Shown here: in pieces, positions 35,236 to 43,666 of the stretch
Layout: each line of letters begins with the position of its first letter
Numbering within the stretch: position 1 is the first letter of the stretch
Source: an uncultured Lachnospiraceae bacterium
GTDB lineage: Bacteria > Bacillota > Clostridia > Lachnospirales > Lachnospiraceae
DNA length: 44,253 nt
Direction of reading: 5' to 3'
NCBI GenBank assembly: GCA_947574135.1
Contig: CANPIM010000025.1
Coordinates: 1 to 44,253 of the forward strand
Notes under the pieces: generated by a model
The model's database searches: none
The model's input: the letters and a program-made list of their open reading frames with translations, nothing else
Told to the model about the DNA's origin: nothing
Translations under genes and position numbers: made by a program

Positions 35236-36735
35236 TTAAGGCCTCCTCCTTTTACAGACATCCCCCATGGTCTCATAGGCCCCCTGCTGCCAGATACGGG
35301 TCAGATATTGGGCAACTGCTTTTTCAAAGCCGGGAATCTGACCTAAATCCTCTCCCCAGAACTCCTGCTTGGCACATGCGGCGCGGGACAGCTCCTCCGC
35401 CGTGTCTCCCCCGTGAGCCCCAAAGAATTCCAGCACAGCCTCGTCATCCCGGAGCACATAGGTCTCCTCTCCTCTTCGTCCCGCCAGGCCTTCTTCCGTC
35501 CGGGTTCCCCTGGCAAAAAGGGCCAGATAAAAGGCAAAGGAGGCAGTGATGCAGGGGGGCAGCTTGTGAAACCGCTCCACATACCCCTTGAGGCTGGGCA
35601 GCACCCGGGCTCTCCACTTGGAGGTGGAATTAAGGGCAATGGACAATAGGCTGTGATCCAGGAAGGGATTTTGGAACCGCTCTGTCACAGAGGCCGCAAA
35701 GCTTCGAAGCTCCTCCTCAGGCAGATCCAGGGTGGGGATAATCTCCCGGTAAATGGTTTGATTCATAAAATTCCGGATCACTTCATCTTCCATACAGTCC
35801 CGCACAATGTTTTGCCCGGCCAGGTAGGCCCCCGGCACCATGGTCGTGTGGGCGCCATTCAGAATCCGGACCTTTCTCTGCTTGTAGGGCCTGTGATCCC
35901 GGGTGATAAGCACTGGAAGCCCGGCCTTTGCAAAGGGCAGCTCCTCCTCCAGGCTCTCCGGCCCCTCAATAACCCAGAAGCCAAAGATCTCCCCTGTATC
36001 CAGAAGCTTATCCTCATAGCCGTTTTCCCTATGGAGCGCCTGGGCCTCCTCCCTTGGGTAGCCTGTCACAATGCGATCCACCAGGGTGGAGCAGAACAGA
36101 TTCTCCTCCTCAAGCCAGCTCTCAAAGGCCTCCCCCAGCTCCCACTGTCTGGCATACTGGAGCACACAGCTCTTAAGCTCCCTTCCGTTGTCGTCAATGA
36201 GCTCGCAGGCCAGCACTACAAAGCCCTTTCCCCGCCGGTCCCCCCATTGCAAAAAACGCTTATAGAGAAACTGGGTCAGCTTCCCCGGATAGCTGGAGGC
36301 CGGCCGGTCCGAGAGCTGACAGGCCGGGTCATACACAATCCCTGCCTCCGTGGTATTGCATACAATATATCGCAGATCCGGATTCCCGGCGCATTCCATC
36401 AGGGCGTCATAGTCCCGGCGGGGATGGAGGCATCTGCTCACACAGCTAATCACCCGCTTTTCCCTGACCTGACGTCCCCCCGCAAAGCCCCGAAGATACA
36501 GGGTATACAGTCCTTCCTGCCGGTTTATCTCATCCACCAGCTTGGACCCTACAGGCTGACACACCACAACTTTACCGTTAAAGTTCCCCTTTTCATTTAA
36601 CACATCAAAAAAATCATCCACAAACGCCCGGAGAAAATTCCCCTCTCCAAACTGAAGCACCCGCTCCGGGGCCTCCTTTAGCAGGTATCCCTCATAGCCC
36701 TGCTCCTCCAGGACGGCATAAGATAATTGTTTCAT
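35236..36735 (-). CDS. uxaB: Tagaturonate reductase (altronate oxidoreductase)
   Basis: 499 residues of the mannitol dehydrogenase fold: N-terminal Rossmann domain (VLQFGEGNFLRAFVDDFFD, NAD-binding) and the central KVRILNGAHTTMVPGAYLAG and FMNQTIYREIIPTLDLP motifs containing the catalytic lysine/asparagine region. It reduces D-tagaturonate to D-altronate in galacturonate catabolism. The ATG at 36735 has GGAG nine bases upstream. It follows uxaA by 60 bases in one operon. Family members acting on fructuronate (UxuB) are similar, but the uxaA neighbour supports UxaB. No clear terminator is visible after its stop. Confidence 0.9.
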   Translation of the reverse strand: MKQLSYAVLEEQGYEGYLLKEAPERVLQFGEGNFLRAFVDDFFDVLNEKGNFNGKVVVCQPVGSKLVDEINRQEGLYTLYLRGFAGGRQVREKRVISCVSRCLHPRRDYDALMECAGNPDLRYIVCNTTEAGIVYDPACQLSDRPASSYPGKLTQFLYKRFLQWGDRRGKGFVVLACELIDDNGRELKSCVLQYARQWELGEAFESWLEEENLFCSTLVDRIVTGYPREEAQALHRENGYEDKLLDTGEIFGFWVIEGPESLEEELPFAKAGLPVLITRDHRPYKQRKVRILNGAHTTMVPGAYLAGQNIVRDCMEDEVIRNFMNQTIYREIIPTLDLPEEELRSFAASVTERFQNPFLDHSLLSIALNSTSKWRARVLPSLKGYVERFHKLPPCITASFAFYLALFARGTRTEEGLAGRRGEETYVLRDDEAVLEFFGAHGGDTAEELSRAACAKQEFWGEDLGQIPGFEKAVAQYLTRIWQQGAYETMGDVCKRRRP

Positions 36736-36795
36736 AACCGTTACACTCCTTTTTCTTTCCGGCAATGCCTCTCTTTATAGAAAATATTCTCTTAT

Positions 36796-38277
36796 CTACA
36801 GGGTTACCCCCTGCTTAAAAATAGCCATATCGTGAAATCCGTTTTTCTCTGCCTTTACCTTCTCTCCGGAGGCAACGGCCAGCACATAAGAGAACAAACG
36901 TTCTGCAATCTCCTCCAGAGATGTACCCTCCACCAGCTCTCCGCAGTTAAAATCAATCCAGTTTCCCTTCCTCTCAGAGAGCCCGGAGTTGGAGGAAATC
37001 TTTATGGTGGGCACCGGGGAGGCAAAGGGCGTACCCCTTCCCGTGGTAAAGAGAACCATATGGGCCCCGGAGGCTGCCAGGGCCGTGGAGGCCACCAGAT
37101 CATTTCCCGGACCGCCAAGAAGATTTAAACCCTTGTTTTTCACCGGCTCCCCGTATTTCAACACCCCGGATACGGGAGCGCTGCCGGACTTCTGGGTGCA
37201 GCCCAGGGACTTATCCTCCAGGGTGGAAATTCCTCCCTTTTTATTTCCCGGGGAGGGATTCTCGTAGATGGTCTGGTTGTGGCTCATAAAATACGCTTTA
37301 AAAGCATTGATTAAGTCTACGGTTTTGTCAAAAAGCTCCCGGCTCTCGCAGCGGTCCATAAGAAGAGTCTCCGCTCCGAACATTTCCGGCACCTCTGTGA
37401 GGATGGTGGTTCCTCCCTGGGCCACCAGCATGTCTGAAAAAGCCCCCACCACCGGATTGGCCGTAATGCCTGACAGCCCGTCGGAGCCCCCGCACTTCAT
37501 ACCGATAATCAGCTCACTGGCCGAGATGGGCTCCCGCTCAAACTGCCCGGCATAAGCCGCCAGCTCCTCCAAAAGCTTCAATCCCTCCCCTATCTCATCC
37601 GCACATTCCTGGGCCACCAGGAACCGCACCCGCCTGGGATCATAGGGGCCTATGCAGGCCTTCAGCTCCTCCACGCCGCTGTTCTCACAGCCCAGACCCA
37701 GCACCAGCACGCCCCCTGCGTTGGGATGATTCACCAGATCTGCCAGGATCCGCCGGGTATTCTCCTGATCCTCCCCCATCTGGGAGCAGCCATAGGGGTG
37801 GGGAAATGCCACGATCTCCTCCACGCTCCCCCTCACAAGCCCCCGGGCCTGCCGTTCTATGGCCGTGGCCACATTATTTACGCAGCCCACAGTGGGAATG
37901 ATAAAGATCTCATTTCGGATTCCCACCCGGCCGTCTGCCCGGCGAAAGCCCTGAAAGGTGCCGGGCTCCCTTTGGGGCAAAGGAACTGCCCTTGGCGTAT
38001 AGGTGTAGGTCAAAAGCTCTCCCAGACCGGTGCGCAAATTGTGGGTGTGGACCCAGGCGCCCCGGGCAATGGGCTCCCTGGCCACGCCGATTGCCGCATG
38101 ATATTTTATAACCGGCTCCCCGGCCCCTATGTCCTCCAGGGCAAACTTATGTCCCTGGGGAATGGCCTCCCGAAGGGTTATGGACGCCCCCTCCACCTCA
38201 AGAACCTGCCCCTCCTCCAGGGGCCTTAAGGCCACGGCAACCTGATCACCGGGATGAATCCTGATAAAATCCTGCAT
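36796..38277 (-). CDS. uxaA: Altronate dehydratase
   Basis: 493 residues: an N-terminal SAF domain (about 1-95, VHTHNLRTGLGE) and a large C-terminal catalytic domain with ICNNVATAIE-like VGCVNNVATAIERQA, PHPYGCSQMGEDQENTR, LGLGCENSG and GMKCGGSDGLSGITANP motifs. The conserved cysteines bind iron. It dehydrates D-altronate to 2-keto-3-deoxygluconate. First gene of uxaA-uxaB. Its promoter is overlapped by a palindrome that is probably the operator of the divergent LacI-type regulator. Confidence 0.94.
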   Translation of the reverse strand: MQDFIRIHPGDQVAVALRPLEEGQVLEVEGASITLREAIPQGHKFALEDIGAGEPVIKYHAAIGVAREPIARGAWVHTHNLRTGLGELLTYTYTPRAVPLPQREPGTFQGFRRADGRVGIRNEIFIIPTVGCVNNVATAIERQARGLVRGSVEEIVAFPHPYGCSQMGEDQENTRRILADLVNHPNAGGVLVLGLGCENSGVEELKACIGPYDPRRVRFLVAQECADEIGEGLKLLEELAAYAGQFEREPISASELIIGMKCGGSDGLSGITANPVVGAFSDMLVAQGGTTILTEVPEMFGAETLLMDRCESRELFDKTVDLINAFKAYFMSHNQTIYENPSPGNKKGGISTLEDKSLGCTQKSGSAPVSGVLKYGEPVKNKGLNLLGGPGNDLVASTALAASGAHMVLFTTGRGTPFASPVPTIKISSNSGLSERKGNWIDFNCGELVEGTSLEEIAERLFSYVLAVASGEKVKAEKNGFHDMAIFKQGVTL

Positions 38278-38382
38278 GTCTGTTCTCCTTCTTCACTATT
38301 GCCAGCGGTATTCTCTCCTCCGGGACAATCCTGGCCGGAATGTTCCGGCACTGCCTTCTTGCAGCTTGTGCTTCTACTTTTA

Positions 38383-38396
38383 TGTAAATACTTACA
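38383..38396. promoter_or_regulatory. Operator 1 for the hexuronate regulator (uxaA side)
   Basis: TGTAA-GTAT-TTACA on the minus strand. It starts 4 bases after the uxaA -10 box, covering the transcription start, a classic repression position. The same palindrome recurs at 38552. Confidence 0.65.
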
Positions 38397-38399
38397 ATA

Positions 38400-38428
38400 A
38401 TAGTATCCCCTCCTCCTCCCTTTGTCAA
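38400..38428 (-). promoter_or_regulatory. uxaA-uxaB promoter
   Basis: Perfect TTGACA (38423-38428), 17-base spacer, TACTAT (38400-38405). Confidence 0.75.
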
Positions 38429-38510
38429 TATGCTTTTCTGTTTTTTCTCCCTCTAGCCCGAAAAATCTTTTTATCTACTTAAAAAATAAGGAAATTTAAC
38501 AACTTTACTG

Positions 38511-38539
38511 TTGCTTTTTCTCTTTTCAATGGCTATAAT
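38511..38539 (+). promoter_or_regulatory. Promoter of the LacI-type regulator and uxaC
   Basis: TTGCTT (38511-38516), 17-base spacer, perfect TATAAT (38534-38539). The leader runs to the start codon at 38632. Confidence 0.65.
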
Positions 38540-38551
38540 GATTTTATAAAA

Positions 38552-38565
38552 TGTAAGCATTTACA
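38552..38565. promoter_or_regulatory. Operator 2 for the hexuronate regulator (regulator side)
   Basis: TGTAA-GCAT-TTACA, with palindromic arms extending to AATGTAA/TTACATT. It lies just downstream of the predicted start site, which suggests autorepression and repression of uxaC. Confidence 0.65.
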
Positions 38566-38631
38566 TTTTCTCCGTCTCAATTTTACAAGTAGTCCGGAAA
38601 AATACCATTCTTGTCAGGAGGTGACAATCCT

Positions 38632-39687
38632 ATGAACATTTACGATATATCCAGGCGGGCCGGCGTCTCCATCGCCACGGTCTCCCGGGTGCTCAATGGA
38701 AGCGGAAAAGTGAGTGCGGCCACCCGGCAGAAAATCTTGGCTATTATTGAGGAGACCGGCTACACCCCCAACGCCTTTGCCAGGGGCCTGGGGCTCAACA
38801 CCATGCACACCGTGGGCATTCTCTGTGCCGACTCCTCGGACTCCTTTCTGGCCACGGCCATCTATCTCCTGGAGCAGGGGCTGCGGTCCCACGGCTACGA
38901 TTCCCTTCTGTGCTGTACCGGCTATGACCACCAGGTCCGGCAGAAATATCTGGATCTACTGATCTCCAAGCGGGTGGATGGAGTGATTCTGGTGGGCTCC
39001 AACTATGTGGAGGCAAAGCCGGAGCTCAATCAGTATATCCTGGATGCTGCCCGGGAAATCCCCGTAGTCCTTGTCAACGGCTATCTGGAGGGACCGCAGG
39101 TCTACTGCGCTCTCTGCGACGATTATGAGGCCCTGCACCTGGCCGCCACCCGATTTTTGACCCAGGGTCGCAAACGTCTCCTCTATCTCTACCGCTCCCT
39201 CTCCTACAGCGGCCGGCGCAAGCTTGCCGGCTTTACAGACGCCTGCCAGGACCTAGGTCTCTCCCAGGAACAATTTCACAGTGCCTGCTGCAATGGCTCC
39301 ATCTATGAAACCCGGGACTATCTAAAGGCTCTGTGGGAGCAAAGGACCTTTGACGCCATCCTCACCTCCGACGACGAGATGGCCATCGGCGCCCTGAAAT
39401 TTGCCCGGGCCCAGGGCCTCTCTGTGCCAAAGGACCTGTCCATCCTGGGCTATAACAATTCCAAGCTGGGGCTTTGCTGTGACCCGGAGCTGAGCACCAT
39501 TGACAACCAGCTGGCCTTTTCCTGCACCAGCGCCATCTCTCTGCTTGTAAAAGCTTTGGCCAAGGAGTTAGTCCCTGCAAGGACTATTTTATCAGCCCAG
39601 ATCCTTCCACGAGGAACCACCGACAGCGCCTTTGCCCAGGCAGGGGAAACCAATAAAGAATATGCAAAAGGAGAATGTATGCCATGA
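38632..39687 (+). CDS. LacI-family transcriptional regulator of hexuronate genes
   Basis: 351 residues. N-terminal LacI helix-turn-helix and hinge (NIYDISRRAGVSIATVSRVLNG, ARGLGLN, about 1-60), then a periplasmic-binding-protein-like effector domain (TVGILCADSSDSFLATAIY, GVILVGSNYVE, ILTSDDEMAIGALKFA). The ATG at 38632 follows AGGAGGTGAC; a TTG seven codons upstream overlaps this site. It overlaps uxaC by four bases, so the two are co-expressed. The effector is probably a hexuronate or 2-keto-3-deoxygluconate, inferred from the neighbours. Confidence 0.92.
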   Translation: MNIYDISRRAGVSIATVSRVLNGSGKVSAATRQKILAIIEETGYTPNAFARGLGLNTMHTVGILCADSSDSFLATAIYLLEQGLRSHGYDSLLCCTGYDHQVRQKYLDLLISKRVDGVILVGSNYVEAKPELNQYILDAAREIPVVLVNGYLEGPQVYCALCDDYEALHLAATRFLTQGRKRLLYLYRSLSYSGRRKLAGFTDACQDLGLSQEQFHSACCNGSIYETRDYLKALWEQRTFDAILTSDDEMAIGALKFARAQGLSVPKDLSILGYNNSKLGLCCDPELSTIDNQLAFSCTSAISLLVKALAKELVPARTILSAQILPRGTTDSAFAQAGETNKEYAKGECMP

Positions 39688-41090
39688 AACCATTTATGGA
39701 CGAAGATTTTTTATTATCCACAGAAACAGCCCGGCGGCTCTACCACCAGTATGCGGCTCCTATGCCCATTCTGGACTACCACTGCCATATCAATCCCCGG
39801 GAAATCGCCCAGGATCGAAAATTTGACAATATTACCCAGGTATGGCTGGGGGGAGACCACTACAAGTGGCGCCTGATGCGCTCCAACGGCATTGCGGAAG
39901 ATTTTATTACAGGCAGAGCGCCGGATAAGGAAAAATTTCAGAAATGGGCCGAGACCCTGGAAAAGGCCATTGGAAATCCTTTGTATCACTGGAGCCATCT
40001 GGAATTAAAACGCTATTTCGGATACACAGGCTGCCTCAACCGGGAGACGGCCGGGGAGGTATGGGAGCTTTGCAATGAAAAGCTTAAGGAGGATGGCATG
40101 TCCGTGCGCAATCTTATCCGCCAGTCCCGGGTGACGCTTCTCTGCACCACAGACGATCCCGTGGATTCCCTGGAGTGGCACGAAAAAATCGCCGAAGATC
40201 CCGCCTTTACGGTACAGGTGCTGCCGGCCTGGCGTCCGGACAAGGCCATGCACCTGGAAAAGCCGGAATTTTTGGAATATCTCACGACCCTGAGCCGTGT
40301 GAGTGGTATAGAGATTGAAACCTTTGCCGATTTAAAAGAGGCCCTGCGGCTTCGCATGGATTTCTTTGCCGCCCATGGCTGCCGGGTATCGGATCATGCC
40401 CTGGATTATGTTATGTACACGCCGGCCTCGGATTCGGAGGCAGAAGCCATTTTTGCACGTCGTCTCAAGGGAGAGCTTCCCACACAGCAGGAAATCCTGA
40501 AGTTTCAGACCGCCTTTTTGATCTTCGTCGGCCGGGAATACCATGCCCGAAACTGGGTGATGCAGCTTCATTTTGGCTGCAAGAGGGATAATCACTCGCT
40601 GGCCTACCGGGCGCTTGGACCTGATACGGGCTATGACTGTATCAACAACTATACCCCCTCCTCCCAGATGGCCGACCTTTTAAATGCCCTGACCCTCACG
40701 GATCAGCTGCCCAAAACCATTCTCTATTCCCTGAATCCCAACGACAATGCCTCCATTGGCTCCATTCTGGGCTGCTTCCAGGACGCAGGCGCCAGGGGCA
40801 AAATCCAGCAGGGAAGCGCCTGGTGGTTTAACGATCACAAGGCCGGCATGACGGAACAGATGATCAGCCTGGCAAACTTAGGACTTCTCAGCAATTTTGT
40901 GGGCATGCTCACAGACTCCCGAAGCTTCCTCTCCTACACCCGCCACGAATATTTCCGCCGGATCCTCTGCGAATTAATCGGCGGCTGGGTAGAGAACGGG
41001 GAATACCCGGCAGATGAAAGGGCCCTAAAAGAAATTATCCAGGGCATCTCCTACAACAATGCCCTGGACTATTTTGGCTTTTCGGTGTAG
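39684..41090 (+). CDS. uxaC: Glucuronate/galacturonate isomerase
   Basis: 468 residues. Metal-binding DYHCHINPRE near residue 35, GGDHYKWRLMRSNG, LLCTTDDPVDSLEWH and the C-terminal MLTDSRSFLSYTRHEYFRRILCELIG motifs are diagnostic of uronate isomerase. It interconverts D-galacturonate and D-tagaturonate (and glucuronate/fructuronate), the first cytosolic step of the pathway completed by UxaB and UxaA. The ATG at 39684 is chosen because AAGGAG lies ten bases before it; it overlaps the regulator's stop (ATGA). Its stop codon sits within a palindrome shared with the convergent gene. Confidence 0.96.
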   Translation: MKPFMDEDFLLSTETARRLYHQYAAPMPILDYHCHINPREIAQDRKFDNITQVWLGGDHYKWRLMRSNGIAEDFITGRAPDKEKFQKWAETLEKAIGNPLYHWSHLELKRYFGYTGCLNRETAGEVWELCNEKLKEDGMSVRNLIRQSRVTLLCTTDDPVDSLEWHEKIAEDPAFTVQVLPAWRPDKAMHLEKPEFLEYLTTLSRVSGIEIETFADLKEALRLRMDFFAAHGCRVSDHALDYVMYTPASDSEAEAIFARRLKGELPTQQEILKFQTAFLIFVGREYHARNWVMQLHFGCKRDNHSLAYRALGPDTGYDCINNYTPSSQMADLLNALTLTDQLPKTILYSLNPNDNASIGSILGCFQDAGARGKIQQGSAWWFNDHKAGMTEQMISLANLGLLSNFVGMLTDSRSFLSYTRHEYFRRILCELIGGWVENGEYPADERALKEIIQGISYNNALDYFGFSV

Positions 41091-41106
41091 GGGCATCCCC
41101 TACACC
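41084..41106. terminator. Shared palindrome spanning both convergent stop codons
   Basis: GGTGTAGGGG-CAT-CCCCTACACC, a ten-bp perfect stem with a three-base loop. The stop codons of uxaC (plus) and the second glutamine synthetase gene (minus) are both TAG within opposite arms. No T-run on either side, so termination is probably partial or factor-assisted. Confidence 0.6.
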
Positions 41107-43223
41107 TCAAACAACAGATCTCCGTAGGAAGGCATGGGCCACATATCCTTGGCCACCAGCATCTCCAGCTTATCCACAGGAGCGCGCAGCTCCTCCATGG
41201 CCGGCACCACCTTTTCCCGGAAATAACAGGCTCTCTCCCGCCCCTCTCCGTATTCGGCGGCCCCTTCCGTAAGGGTTATCAGCTCCTTTAGGGCTGCCTT
41301 TGCAGAGGCCAGGGCCGTGGAGCAGTCCTTTAAAAGCTCAATCTGCACGCTGATATTGGCCTCCCCGCAGGCCGTGCGAATCTGATTGATGGAAGAAGCC
41401 AGCGCGGTGGTGTACTGCACTACAGCAGGAATAATCTGCTTGCTGGCAATGTCGATCATGGCTCGCGCCTCAATGTTCATGGCCTTGGTATAGGTCTCAT
41501 ACTTGATCTCCGCCCGGGATTCCAGCTCTGCCCGGGTAAATACTCCAAACCGCTCAAAAAGCTCCACCGTCTTGTCACTGATCAGGGCCGGAATGGTCTC
41601 CACCATACAACTTAAGTTGGGCAGCCCCCGGCGGGCCGCCTCCTCCACCCATTCCTGGGAATAGCCGTTGCCGTTAAACACAATCCTCTGGTGTTCAGAG
41701 GCATATTCCTTGATTAGATCGTGAACCGCAATGTCAAAATCCTTGGCCTTCTCCAGCCGTTGGCAGGCGTCTGCAAAGCTCTCGGCCACAATGGTGTTCA
41801 GCACCACATTGGCAGAGGCCACGGAGTCCCGGGAACCCACCATGCGGAACTCAAATTTATTTCCCGTAAAGGCAAAGGGGGAGGTCCGGTTCCGGTCTGT
41901 GGCATCCCTGGCAAAATCCGGCAGGGTCCGCACGCCCGTGTGAAGATGGCCCCCCTTAATGCTGTGGGTGGCCGCCCCGGTGCTGATAAGCTGGGACAGC
42001 ACGTCCTCCAGCTGCTCTCCCAGATACACGGAGATAATGGCCGGTGGGGCCTCATTGGCACCCAGACGATGGTCATTTCCCACATCCGCCGCAGACTCCC
42101 GCAAAAGGGCCCCATGCCTGTCCACAGCCCGAAGCACGCAGATAAGCACAAGTAAGAACTGAATATTCTCATGCGGCGTCTTTCCCGGCTCCAGAAGGTT
42201 GATGCCGTCGTCGGTGATTAAGGACCAGTTATTATGCTTTCCGGAGCCGTTGACCCCGGCAAAGGGCTTCTCGTGGAGCACGCACTGCAGGCCATGACGG
42301 TAGGCCACCATTTTCAGGGTCTCCATAACCAGCTGGTTATGATCCACCGCCACATTGCACTCCGCATAAATGGGAGCCAGCTCATGCTGCCCCGGAGCCA
42401 CCTCATTGTGCTGCGTCTTGGCCGAAACCCCAAGCTTCCAGAGCTCCATATTCACATCCCCCATAAACGCCGCGATTCGCTCACGAATCACGCCAAAATA
42501 GTGATCGTCCAGCTCCTGTCCCTTGGGGGGCATGGCTCCAAAAAGGGTTCTCCCTGTAAATACCAGATCCTTTCGCTTTAAGTATTTCTCTCGGTCCACC
42601 AGGAAATACTCCTGCTCCGCTCCCACGGAGGGCGTCACCCGGCTGGAGGTCTCATTTCCAAAGAGCCGCAAAAGCCGGAGGGATTGGGTATTGATGGCTT
42701 CCATGGAGCGCAGAAGGGGCGTCTTTTGATCCAGGGCCTCTCCCTTGTAGGAGCAAAAGGCCGTGGGAATATACAGGATCCCCCCTGCTCCATTTGCTCC
42801 CTTTCTCACAAAGGCCGGGGAGGTGCAGTCCCAGGCCGTGTAGCCCCGGGCCTCAAAGGTGGCCCTTAAGCCTCCGGAGGGGAAGGAGGAGGCATCCGGC
42901 TCTCCCTTTACCAGCTCCTTGCCGGAAAACTCCATCAGCACCTTGCCGCTGGGCTGGGGGGCAGACAAAAAGGCGTCGTGCTTTTCTGCCGTGGCCCCGG
43001 TCAGAGGCTGGAACCAGTGGGAATAATGGGTGGCTCCCTGCTCAAGAGCCCACTCCTTCATCTCATGGGCCACCACATCAGCCACGGCCAGGTCCAGCTC
43101 CTTGCCCTCGGCAATGGTTTTTTTCAGCTCTTTATAAATCTTTTTGGGCAGACGCTCCTGCATCACGGTGTCATTGAATACCTGGGTGCCAAATATTTCT
43201 GAAATGCTTTTTGTTTCCTGCAT
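41100..43223 (-). CDS. glnN: Type III glutamine synthetase (copy 2)
   Basis: 707 residues with the same motifs as copy 1: [51 protein letters not shown] and [19 protein letters not shown]; all are intact, so it should be active. The C-terminal third differs most from copy 1. AGGAG precedes the ATG. Unlike copy 1 it has a short leader without an attenuator, so the two copies are probably used under different conditions. It converges with uxaC. Confidence 0.95.
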   Translation of the reverse strand: MQETKSISEIFGTQVFNDTVMQERLPKKIYKELKKTIAEGKELDLAVADVVAHEMKEWALEQGATHYSHWFQPLTGATAEKHDAFLSAPQPSGKVLMEFSGKELVKGEPDASSFPSGGLRATFEARGYTAWDCTSPAFVRKGANGAGGILYIPTAFCSYKGEALDQKTPLLRSMEAINTQSLRLLRLFGNETSSRVTPSVGAEQEYFLVDREKYLKRKDLVFTGRTLFGAMPPKGQELDDHYFGVIRERIAAFMGDVNMELWKLGVSAKTQHNEVAPGQHELAPIYAECNVAVDHNQLVMETLKMVAYRHGLQCVLHEKPFAGVNGSGKHNNWSLITDDGINLLEPGKTPHENIQFLLVLICVLRAVDRHGALLRESAADVGNDHRLGANEAPPAIISVYLGEQLEDVLSQLISTGAATHSIKGGHLHTGVRTLPDFARDATDRNRTSPFAFTGNKFEFRMVGSRDSVASANVVLNTIVAESFADACQRLEKAKDFDIAVHDLIKEYASEHQRIVFNGNGYSQEWVEEAARRGLPNLSCMVETIPALISDKTVELFERFGVFTRAELESRAEIKYETYTKAMNIEARAMIDIASKQIIPAVVQYTTALASSINQIRTACGEANISVQIELLKDCSTALASAKAALKELITLTEGAAEYGEGRERACYFREKVVPAMEELRAPVDKLEMLVAKDMWPMPSYGDLLFEV

Positions 43224-43253
43224 GATTTTTCTCCTGGGATTGTTTTCTTTTAA

Positions 43254-43281
43254 AGATAACGTATTTTTGGGGGAATTGCAA
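43254..43281 (-). promoter_or_regulatory. Promoter of glutamine synthetase copy 2
   Basis: TTGCAA (43276-43281), 16-base spacer, TTATCT (43254-43259). The leader is only about 25 bases, with no room for an attenuator. Confidence 0.5.
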
Positions 43282-43309
43282 GAAAAATTAGCAGAGATGA
43301 CGAAAGGAC

Positions 43310-43486
43310 GCAGTCCAGGGGGCAGATATCCAACGCAAACGGGATAACACTGCGGCGAACTAATCGTTAACTCCGACTAAGACGCTCAGGAATGCCTTCG
43401 CGCCTAAGTCTCCGTAAACGATGGATTTCGCCTTCATGAAAAGCATCCCTGCATGGTTTGCGTTGGATATCTGCCCCCTGGACTGC
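43310..43486. repeat. 177-bp imperfect palindrome, MITE-like
   Basis: The outer arms 43310-43340 and 43456-43486 are perfect inverted repeats of 31 bp. Inside, GGCGAA (43354) pairs with TTCGCC (43427), and 43363-43385 pairs with 43400-43422 at 17 of 23 positions around a 14-base loop. The whole unit could fold as one long hairpin. No transposase, no start codon with ribosome site, and no target-site duplication were seen. It resembles a non-autonomous palindromic repeat family. Confidence 0.75.
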
Positions 43487-43556
43487 TGGCTTTGGTCCTC
43501 CGGCCCTATGTATGAGGAGCGCCGCTGGTATCTGCCCCCTGGACTGCCGGCTTTGG
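43468..43556. repeat. 28-bp direct repeat pair next to the palindrome
   Basis: TATCTGCCCCCTGGACTGC followed by (T/C)... GGCTTTGG occurs at 43468-43495 and again at 43529-43556 with one mismatch. Together with the inverted copy in the left palindrome arm this makes three copies of the GGGGGCAGATA module within 250 bases. Confidence 0.75.
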
Positions 43557-43594
43557 CTTTATCTGTATGGAAGTTATTTCAAATTTCTGCGTAA

Positions 43595-43642
43595 ATATAA
43601 ACCCCCGGCTGACAGGAGATATTCCTTCCTGCCGGCCGGGGG
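43595..43642 (-). terminator. Terminator after the alcohol dehydrogenase gene
   Basis: CCCCCGGC.G.CAGG pairs with CCTG.C.GCCGGGGG across an 11-base loop and is followed by TTTATATTT on the minus strand, 25-70 bases beyond the stop codon. Confidence 0.82.
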
Positions 43643-43666
43643 CTTGTTAATGTTTATTTCTTGGGT

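Noticed and set aside
38383..38396. CcpA (cre) site in the uxaA promoter
   Set aside because: The palindrome lacks the central CG of cre sites and recurs in the regulator promoter, so a local LacI-type operator fits better.
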